A stretch of 10,940 bases of DNA, taken from assembly GCA_004553485.1 (NCBI GenBank), contig SFLG01000057.1, positions 1 through 10,940 on the forward strand, read 5' to 3'. Below, piece by piece: positions 6,186-10,940 of this stretch. The notes beneath the pieces were generated by a model. The model was not told where the DNA came from. It made no database searches and saw nothing but the letters and a program-made list of their open reading frames with translations. Origin of the DNA: Bacteroidales bacterium (GTDB taxonomy: Bacteria; Bacteroidota; Bacteroidia; Bacteroidales; Muribaculaceae). The position numbers and the translations under genes were made by a program. Numbering within the stretch: the first letter of the stretch is position 1; every line of letters starts with the position of its first letter.

Positions 6186-7766
6186 ATGCCTGACCTCGAC
6201 CTTCCTCCTCGGCTCAATGGCGAAATTGAACGCCTCAGCCCTGAAACGCGCAAAGTGGTGATAATCGGTGCCAACGGTGCCGGCAAGTCGCGGTTTACGC
6301 GTCGCCTGGCCACCGGCCTCGGCGACCGTGCCTACCGTCTCAACGCTCTCGACGCCCTCTACAGCGTCACGGCGCCGGACCCCGAGCACAACACCGTCGA
6401 CCGGCTGCACCAGCAGGCCTCCACCATCCCCGCCTACGACAAAGAGCGGCCGCAGACGCGCCTCGAGCGGCTGATGTCGCTTCTTGTGTCAGACGAGCTG
6501 GCCGGCCTCTTCCGCTTCAAGTTCAGCCTTGACCGCAGCGGCGACAAGCCCCGCACCCTGCCGTCGACACGGATGGACCGCCTCATCGCCTTTTGGCGTG
6601 AGGTCTTCCCCGGCAACCGCGTCCTGGTCGACACGGGCAATGTGCGGTTTGGCCGCGACGACAGCGACGACACCATCGGTGCCGCCCGCCTCTCGGACGG
6701 CGAGCGCGCCGTGCTCTACTACGGCACGGCCATGCTCTACGCGCCCCAAAACGCCGTGGTGATGATTGACAGCCCCGAAATATTCCTGCATCCCGGCACC
6801 ATGCAGAGCGTATGGAACCGTCTCGAGAACCTGCGCCCCGACTGCACGATGATATACACCACCCACGACCTGGAGTTCGCGGCCTCGCGCCACGGCTCGA
6901 CCTACGTGTGGGTGCGCTCGTGCAACACGAGCACGCAGCGGTGGGACTACAAGATTGTACCGCGCGGGTCAATACTCACCGACCAGATTTCGTTGGCGAT
7001 AATGGGGGCGCGCAAGCCCGTCCTGTTCATCGAGGGCGACCACCGCTCCATCGACTCGCAGCTATACCCGCTCATCTTCCCTGACAGCACGGTGCGCCCC
7101 CTGGGCAGCTGCAACAAAGTCATTGAGGCCACGCGCACCTTCAACGATCTCAACAGCTTTCACCATCTTAAGGCCCAGGGCATTGTCGACCGCGACCGCC
7201 GCGATGACGGCGAGGTGGCCTACCTGCGCCGCAAAAACATAATGGTGCCCGATGTGGCCGAGATAGAGAATATGCTGCTCCTGCCCGAGATTGTGGGCGC
7301 CGTCGCCGCCTCGCGCGGCAGGGACAGCGCGCGCGTCGTCGACTCGGTGCGCCGCAGCGTGCTCAAGATGTTCGGCCACGACATCGACGAGCAGGCCCTG
7401 CAGCATACGCGCCACCGCGTCAAGCGCACCGTCGAATACCGCGTCGACGGCCGTTTTGCCGACATCGGGGCGCTGGAGAAGCACATAAACTCGCTCACCG
7501 GCGAGATCAATCCCCGCGGGCTGTATGAGCAATTCCGCCGTGAGTTCCGCGGCTACCACGCCGCCGGCGACTACGAGTCGGTGCTGCGCGTCTACAACAA
7601 CAAGTCGATGCTCCCCGGCTGCAACGTGGCCGGGCTGTGCGGCCTGGGCAACAAAGAGGAGTACATAGCCGCCGTGATGAAGCTGCTGTCCACCGACAGC
7701 GTCCACGCCCGCGCCATCCGCGAGGCCGTCCGCAACGCCCTCGAGGCCGGCACCGAAGCTCAGTAA
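6186..7766 (+). CDS. ABC-type ATPase fused to a DUF4435/TOPRIM-like domain (single-chain PARIS-like or OLD-like protein)
   Basis: The 526 residues fall into two parts. The N-terminal ATPase (about 15-270) has Walker A GANGAGKS (28-35), an ABC signature-like ARLSDGERA (167-175), Walker B VVMIDSPEIFLHP (191-203; D195, E198) and a switch histidine in YTTHDLEFA (H227). The C-terminal part (about 276-500) begins PVLFIEGDHRSID (E283), then GIVDRDRR (D335, D337) and VPDVAEIENMLLLPE (354-368), the order of acidic motifs seen in DUF4435/TOPRIM-like domains. AriA (ATPase) and AriB (DUF4435 nuclease) of the PARIS anti-phage system have these two activities, and fused forms are known to me only from memory. 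A defence role is therefore inferred. It lies 12 bases after tcdA and ends 13 bases before the convergent repeat-protein gene. Confidence 0.82.
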   Translation: MPDLDLPPRLNGEIERLSPETRKVVIIGANGAGKSRFTRRLATGLGDRAYRLNALDALYSVTAPDPEHNTVDRLHQQASTIPAYDKERPQTRLERLMSLLVSDELAGLFRFKFSLDRSGDKPRTLPSTRMDRLIAFWREVFPGNRVLVDTGNVRFGRDDSDDTIGAARLSDGERAVLYYGTAMLYAPQNAVVMIDSPEIFLHPGTMQSVWNRLENLRPDCTMIYTTHDLEFAASRHGSTYVWVRSCNTSTQRWDYKIVPRGSILTDQISLAIMGARKPVLFIEGDHRSIDSQLYPLIFPDSTVRPLGSCNKVIEATRTFNDLNSFHHLKAQGIVDRDRRDDGEVAYLRRKNIMVPDVAEIENMLLLPEIVGAVAASRGRDSARVVDSVRRSVLKMFGHDIDEQALQHTRHRVKRTVEYRVDGRFADIGALEKHINSLTGEINPRGLYEQFRREFRGYHAAGDYESVLRVYNNKSMLPGCNVAGLCGLGNKEEYIAAVMKLLSTDSVHARAIREAVRNALEAGTEAQ

Positions 7767-7779
7767 GGCGGCCTAAACA

Positions 7780-8229
7780 TCAGTAAATCATCAGCGTGGC
7801 GACAATCCACCAGGAGGGTACGCCGTCAAAGTAGAGCAGCACGTCGCCGTAGCGGTTGCGTGCGCGCAACTTGTTGCCGTCGATGTATGCCAGCACATCG
7901 CCGTACTTGTCTTTGACGCGGATATTGTTGCCGTCCTTGTACAGCAGGCGGTCGCCGTAAGGGCCGCCGCTGCGCACGGTGTTGCCGTCGAGGTAGAGCA
8001 GGCGGTCGCCGTAGCGGCCCTCGCTGCGCACGTACGAGTCGTCGCGGTAAAACAGCACGCTGCCGTATTTGTTGTGCTCGCGCAGCTTCTGACCGTCAAC
8101 GTAATAGAGCGGGGTGGAGTATTGGCTTTTGCGTATCGACTGCGCCTTTGCCGGCATCACTGCCGCCAGCGCCAGCACCAGTACGGCCAGCCGCAAAACA
8201 GATTTGATGTTCAGGGATTTGACTTTCAT
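7780..8229 (-). CDS. Small secreted protein of six 18-residue YGD repeats
   Basis: From ATG 8229 the protein has 149 residues. Residues 1-30 are a signal peptide (positive start, hydrophobic core, ending AKAQ). Residues 37-136 are six tandem repeats with an exact 18-residue step beginning at Y37, Y55, Y73, Y91, Y109 and Y127. The consensus is YGDxLLYxDGNxxRxxxx, which predicts one beta hairpin per repeat and a closed or propeller-like small beta fold. The C-terminus is hydrophobic (SWWIVATLMIY). NCBI names some similar Bacteroidales proteins '5-fold beta-flower', but I recall this without being able to check it. Ligand and function are unknown. The frame extends 21 codons upstream, but the signal peptide fixes the start. 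It probably acts in the periplasm or on the surface. Confidence 0.85.
   Translation of the reverse strand: MKVKSLNIKSVLRLAVLVLALAAVMPAKAQSIRKSQYSTPLYYVDGQKLREHNKYGSVLFYRDDSYVRSEGRYGDRLLYLDGNTVRSGGPYGDRLLYKDGNNIRVKDKYGDVLAYIDGNKLRARNRYGDVLLYFDGVPSWWIVATLMIY
7822..8121 (-). repeat. 54-bp in-frame tandem repeats encoding the 18-residue units
   Basis: Five full 54-base units and a partial sixth encode the YGDxLLYxDGNxxR repeats. On the plus strand they show recurring 'cggtcgccgta' and 'gttgccgtc' blocks at regular spacing. The middle two units are the most alike, suggesting recent expansion there. Confidence 0.85.
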
Positions 8230-8380
8230 AGGGTTGGAATTGCCGAGGTTACACCGGCTGCGTGGGCCGGGCGCGTGTGTTGCTGCGTGCACTGGCGCCG
8301 TCCGCGGCGACGCGTGTGCATCTGCGTCCGTGGCGCGTGTGCCGATGCGGGTCAGCGCGTGCGTGCCATTGCCGGTACCG
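8230..8380 (-). other. Long GC-rich untranslated leader with imperfect 22-bp steps
   Basis: No convincing gene is present. If the minus-strand promoter at 8381-8416 is used, about 145 bases of leader precede ATG 8229. On the plus strand GCGYGTGYG-like blocks occur at 8310, 8333 and 8355 (steps of 23 and 22 bases) and again at 8271. Together with the AT-rich promoter bases and the plus-strand leader this makes up the 323-base gap between the divergent genes. Confidence 0.45.
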
Positions 8381-8416
8381 CAAATTTATAAATTTACGAC
8401 GAAAAAGTAGCGCAAA
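8381..8416 (-). promoter_or_regulatory. Candidate promoter for the YGD-repeat protein
   Basis: On the minus strand TTTG (8416-8413) precedes TAAATTTG (8388-8381), a full match to the Bacteroidota -7 consensus TAnnTTTG. The 24-base spacing is longer than the usual 19-21, so the upstream element is uncertain. Confidence 0.5.
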
Positions 8417-8420
8417 TCGA

Positions 8421-8450
8421 TTACAAATAGCAGGAAAATGCATATCTTTG
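8421..8450 (+). promoter_or_regulatory. Bacteroidota-type promoter for the FHA-like/PP2C operon
   Basis: TATCTTTG at 8443-8450 is a full match to TAnnTTTG and is the same octamer as in the ferredoxin operon promoter. The upstream element is weak: TTAC at 8421-8424, with 18 bases between. Transcription would begin near 8456, so the in-frame ATG at 8454 cannot be the start, and a leader of about 96 bases precedes ATG 8553. The leader contains an imperfect GC hairpin at about 8508-8537. Confidence 0.65.
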
Positions 8451-8552
8451 TAGATGGTAAGGCATACGCCCTTGCCACCGACATTCAACACAGTCGTTCA
8501 TCACGGCCGACGGGGACGACGCCCCTCGTCGCCGGCTATAAAACTTATTGCA

Positions 8553-9521
8553 ATGGGTTTCTTAGATAAAGTTAAAAACGCCATCCTCCCTCTGACGGGC
8601 GACCTCAGCGGCACACCCGCAAAGAAAAGAAGTCAGGGCAACAATCAGGGCAACCTCGTTGTCGAAGAACTGACGTATGCCTTTGAAGAGTCGCTGCAGA
8701 CCATCGGCAACACCATCCTCTTCGACACGGCCTACGTGGCCTACGTGCCCAAGGAGTACTACAACAAGCTGCACCTCACCTTCGGCATCATCGCCCAGGA
8801 AACCCGCGATATCTTTGAGAAAAAGATTGCCGAAAAGCTCGCCGCCAACAAAAAGCTGAAGTGCACGCCGCTCGACAACAAATGGTCGTTCGACATCATC
8901 AGCCTCGGCGAAGGGTGCAAAATCTCGGACGTCTCGTACGACCAGCTCGAGGAGCAGTTTGTGGCCGTGCGCTCGTCGCTGAAATCGTCCGACCGCTTCG
9001 ACTTCAGCTCCATGGGCGAGGGCGACACCATCAAGACCAACCGGTCGCAGCCCTCGAGCACCTTCAACGGCATGCAGTTCCTCAACCCCGACGCCATACG
9101 CGGCCTCAAGCCCAGCGGCAACGGTTACGCCTATCCCATAATGATCAACGGCACGCCCGTGGGCGAGGTGGGCGGCAGCGACAAGGTGCTGGCCACGCTC
9201 AAGGCCGACGGCGCCGAGCTGCTCAACCAGTTCGGCGACAAGGTGCCGTCGTTTGCCATCCGCGTCCCCGACATCTGGATTGGCGGCTCGTCGGCGGCAA
9301 CATCCTACGAGGGCCTGCCGCTGCTGCGCATCAAGTCGGAGGAGGTGATGAACCCCCACTTCCGCATCCGCCAGAGCGACAAGGGCTGGTTCGAAATCTA
9401 TCCCGTCGGCAACGTCCAGTTAGGTCCCATCCCCCTCGAGAAAAGGCAGTGGACACGTCTGCCCGACCGCAACGCCTCGATTCAGATTAACGACATCGAG
9501 CTGATATTCAACAAGAAATAA
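8553..9521 (+). CDS. FhaA-like protein: DUF3662-like N-terminal region plus degenerate FHA-like C-terminus
   Basis: From ATG 8553 the protein has 322 residues and no signal peptide. Residues about 35-120 (conserved-looking VVEELTYAFEESL, YVAYVPKEYYNKL, LDNKWSFDIISLG) recall in layout the N-terminal domain of actinobacterial FhaA. A polar linker (about 140-190) follows. Residues about 233-322 contain PDIWIGGSS, MNPHFRIRQSDKGWFEIYP, NVQLGPIPLEK and QINDIELIFN, in the order of FHA strands; H269 sits where the FHA 'SxxH' histidine would be, but the phosphothreonine-contacting Arg and Ser are not evident. It may bind a protein partner without phospho-recognition. Both domain calls are inference. 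The neighbouring PP2C phosphatase supports a phospho-signalling role. The start at 8454 is rejected because it lies at the promoter. Confidence 0.65.
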   Translation: MGFLDKVKNAILPLTGDLSGTPAKKRSQGNNQGNLVVEELTYAFEESLQTIGNTILFDTAYVAYVPKEYYNKLHLTFGIIAQETRDIFEKKIAEKLAANKKLKCTPLDNKWSFDIISLGEGCKISDVSYDQLEEQFVAVRSSLKSSDRFDFSSMGEGDTIKTNRSQPSSTFNGMQFLNPDAIRGLKPSGNGYAYPIMINGTPVGEVGGSDKVLATLKADGAELLNQFGDKVPSFAIRVPDIWIGGSSAATSYEGLPLLRIKSEEVMNPHFRIRQSDKGWFEIYPVGNVQLGPIPLEKRQWTRLPDRNASIQINDIELIFNKK

Positions 9522-9529
9522 AACACCCC

Positions 9530-9553
9530 GAACCGGACAGCCATGCCCGGTTC
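9530..9553 (+). other. Intercistronic hairpin after the FHA-like gene
   Basis: GAACCGG (9530-9536) and CCGGTTC (9547-9553) form a perfect 7-bp stem with a 10-base loop, 8 bases after the stop. No T run follows, so it is not a typical terminator. It could stabilise the upstream mRNA or lower downstream expression. Confidence 0.5.
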
Positions 9554-9574
9554 AAGTATATAAGATAGACGACG

Positions 9575-9664
9575 ATGTGGAACACCCTGTTTATAGCCGG
9601 AGAGATTGCCCTAATCCTCTTTCTGTTGGGTATGACATTCAAAACGCCTGACAATCAACAGTAA
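9575..9664 (+). CDS. 29-residue single-helix membrane microprotein
   Basis: ATG at 9575 opens a 29-codon frame ending in TAA at 9662-9664. The peptide starts MWNTLFIAGEIALILFLLGM and ends in the polar FKTPDNQQ, so it has one hydrophobic helix of about 17-18 residues and a hydrophilic tail that would lie on one side of the inner membrane. It occupies most of the gap between the FHA-like gene (53 bases before) and the PP2C gene (18 bases after). The base composition is less GC-rich than its neighbours. No family is recognised. Evidence is only position, length and hydrophobic pattern, so it may be non-coding; its role could be to anchor or modulate a partner of the module. Confidence 0.5.
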   Translation: MWNTLFIAGEIALILFLLGMTFKTPDNQQ

Positions 9665-9682
9665 AAACCCTATTATTCGGAA

Positions 9683-10882
9683 ATGAAAAACGGACTCGAC
9701 ATATCAAGTTTCGGCGCCACCGACACCGGCTGCGTGCGCGAGAACAACGAAGACACCCTCATCACCATGCAGCTGTGGGACATGCGCCACACGCTGCTTG
9801 TCGCCATCGACGGCATGGGCGGCGAGGAAGGCGGCGAAGTGGCCGCCGAAATAGCCCGCAAGACGATAATCGAATTTCTCACCAAAAACCGCGAGGGCAG
9901 TGTCCTGGGCTTGCTCAAGCAGGCCATGGCCCTCGCTAACAACGAGATAGTGAAGGCTGCCGAGGAAGACCCGCGCCTGCACCGCATGGGCTGCGTGGCC
10001 ACCGCCGGCATAGTGTCGCTGGACGAGGCAACGTTGTACGTTGCCCACGTTGGCGACTCGCGCCTTTACCGCTACTCGCGCGGCGAGCTCACCAAACTCA
10101 CCCACGACCACAGCCTGGTGGGCTACCAGGAGGAGCAGGGACTCCTCACCGAGGAGCAGGCCATGCACCATCCGCGCCGCTCGGTGATAGAGCGATGCCT
10201 GGGCAGCGGCATGCACACTGCCGACGAGCGCGGCTTTATCGACGGCTCGCTCTTCCCCCTGGTGGGCGGCGAGACCTTTGTCTTCTGCTCGGACGGCCTG
10301 TGCGACATGGTTACCTCGGCGCAGATTGCCGAGTGCCTGCGCAACAACAAGACGGCCGAGGATAAGTGCCTGGCCCTCATCGAGGCTGCCAAGGACGCCG
10401 GCGGCAAGGACAACGTCACCGTCATCGTCGCCGACATCACCGACTCCAATCCGACGACAACGACCGCTGCCGACGCCGCACCGGCTGCCCCGGGTGCAAA
10501 AAGCGGCAACGCCGCACGTGGCGGCAAAGCTGTCAGCGTAGTGTCGATGCGAAAGCAACGGATGGGCACTCTTGCCATCCTCGTAGTGGCCGGGCTCGTA
10601 CTGCTTACTGCCGGATTTTTCCTGGGACGCTGCACGGCCCCCAAGGCCGAGGAGCCCTTGACCACCGGAAAACAGGGTCGCGCCGGATGGCTGCCCCAGG
10701 GCAAAGGAGGTGCCGACACAGTCAAGAAGGACACCGTCAAATACGTTGCCAACCCTGCCGTGGACGGCCAGGACGGGACCAACGGCGAAAAGGTCGGCGG
10801 GACCCACGGCGAAAAGGACGGCAAGAAATCGAACGGACAGAAGTCCGAGACAAATCAACAGTCTGATAAACAAGGACGATGA
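9683..10882 (+). CDS. PP2C-family Ser/Thr protein phosphatase with C-terminal membrane anchor
   Basis: The enzyme would remove phosphate from Ser/Thr residues using two bound Mn/Mg ions. The N-terminal 253 residues form a PP2C domain: GxVRENNEDT (16-25), the metal-binding VAIDGMGGEEGGE (40-52; D43), AHVGDSRLYRY (121-131; D125), LTHDHSLV, FCSDGLCDMV (201-210; D204) and GGKDNVTVIV (240-249; D243). All four metal aspartates are present. An Ala/Thr/Gly-rich linker leads to a transmembrane helix at about 294-316 (TLAILVVAGLVLLTAGFFLG) with a basic flank on its N-side, so the phosphatase faces the cytoplasm and the Gly/Lys-rich 80-residue tail faces the periplasm. The stop overlaps the next ATG as ATGA. 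It is close to a PrpC/Stp1 type, with a kinase partner expected but not seen here. Confidence 0.93.
   Translation: MKNGLDISSFGATDTGCVRENNEDTLITMQLWDMRHTLLVAIDGMGGEEGGEVAAEIARKTIIEFLTKNREGSVLGLLKQAMALANNEIVKAAEEDPRLHRMGCVATAGIVSLDEATLYVAHVGDSRLYRYSRGELTKLTHDHSLVGYQEEQGLLTEEQAMHHPRRSVIERCLGSGMHTADERGFIDGSLFPLVGGETFVFCSDGLCDMVTSAQIAECLRNNKTAEDKCLALIEAAKDAGGKDNVTVIVADITDSNPTTTTAADAAPAAPGAKSGNAARGGKAVSVVSMRKQRMGTLAILVVAGLVLLTAGFFLGRCTAPKAEEPLTTGKQGRAGWLPQGKGGADTVKKDTVKYVANPAVDGQDGTNGEKVGGTHGEKDGKKSNGQKSETNQQSDKQGR
10775..10822 (+). repeat. 24-bp direct repeat in the phosphatase tail
   Basis: Two adjacent 24-base units (10775-10798 and 10799-10822) differ at two positions and encode GTNGEKVG and GTHGEKDG in the periplasmic tail of the PP2C protein. 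This suggests a recently expanded low-complexity linker. Confidence 0.75.
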
Positions 10883-10940
10883 AAAAGAACTTAAGCACAG
10901 GCATAGTCGGCTTCCTGATTGTTGCCGCCGTCTTCTGCAT
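10879..10940 (+). CDS. Start of an exported or membrane protein (3' truncated)
   Basis: ATG at 10879 overlaps the PP2C stop (TGA 10880-10882) as ATGA, implying translational coupling. The 20 complete codons read MKKNLSTGIVGFLIVAAVFC, a positively charged start followed by a hydrophobic stretch, so a signal peptide or a transmembrane helix. The cysteine at residue 20 could be a lipobox cysteine, but the run continues to the edge of the window so this cannot be judged. Function is unknown; position suggests a member of the phosphatase operon. Confidence 0.72.
   Translation, partial: MKKNLSTGIVGFLIVAAVFC

Noticed and set aside
5436..6410. Minus-strand ORF of 324 residues opposite tcdA and the ATPase start
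   Set aside because: Antisense shadow of two genes with strong motifs, with no recognisable domain of its own.
8454..8552. N-terminal extension of the FHA-like protein from ATG 8454
   Set aside because: The ATG sits right after the -7 element, at about the predicted transcription start, and the extension is basic, low-quality sequence; ATG 8553 opens the conserved-looking part.
9704..10873. Minus-strand ORF of 389 residues opposite the PP2C gene
   Set aside because: Mirrors the PP2C reading frame, whose metal-binding motifs are complete.

Overview
The window is GC-rich, gene-dense DNA that looks like a Bacteroidota (Bacteroidales) chromosome. Four promoter candidates fit the Bacteroidota pattern (a TTG/TTTG-like element about 20 bases before TAnnTTTG). 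Start codons lack Shine-Dalgarno sequences. One secreted protein ends in what looks like a type IX secretion (T9SS) sorting tail. The high GC and gene types would suit a gut Muribaculaceae-like genome, but that placement is inference.

Left part, 1-2761. The 3' end of an unidentified plus-strand gene (1-195) ends at a strong hairpin terminator. A minus-strand operon faces it. It reads from about 2790 down to a terminator at 359-388: a membrane polyferredoxin (GTG start), thyA (ATGA overlap with the ferredoxin gene) and folA. thyA and folA form the thymidylate/tetrahydrofolate cycle: ThyA makes dTMP and dihydrofolate, and FolA reduces dihydrofolate back. Between the two facing terminators lies a small array of 9-bp tandem repeats.

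Middle part, 2762-7766. Divergent promoters sit between the ferredoxin operon and a plus-strand gene set: a secreted endonuclease I-type nuclease with beta-sandwich domains and a probable T9SS tail, a TcdA-like tRNA ct6A cyclase (16-nt gap), and an ABC-type ATPase fused to a DUF4435/TOPRIM-like domain (12-nt gap). The last is the architecture of a single-chain PARIS-like (AriA-AriB) anti-phage or overcoming-lysogenization/OLD-type protein and is the best defence candidate here. The endonuclease leader carries a second, related 9-bp repeat array.

Right part, 7780-10940. A small secreted protein made of six 18-residue YGD repeats (minus strand) converges on the ATPase gene. A divergent promoter region of 323 bases (8230-8552) separates it from a plus-strand operon: a protein with an FhaA-like N-terminal region and a degenerate FHA-like C-terminus, a 29-residue single-helix membrane microprotein, a PP2C-type Ser/Thr phosphatase with a membrane anchor, and the first 20 codons of a further membrane or exported protein that overlaps the phosphatase gene by ATGA. 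These look like parts of a phospho-signalling module whose remaining members, possibly a Ser/Thr kinase, would lie beyond the right edge.

No tRNA, rRNA, CRISPR array, insertion sequence or origin was recognised.
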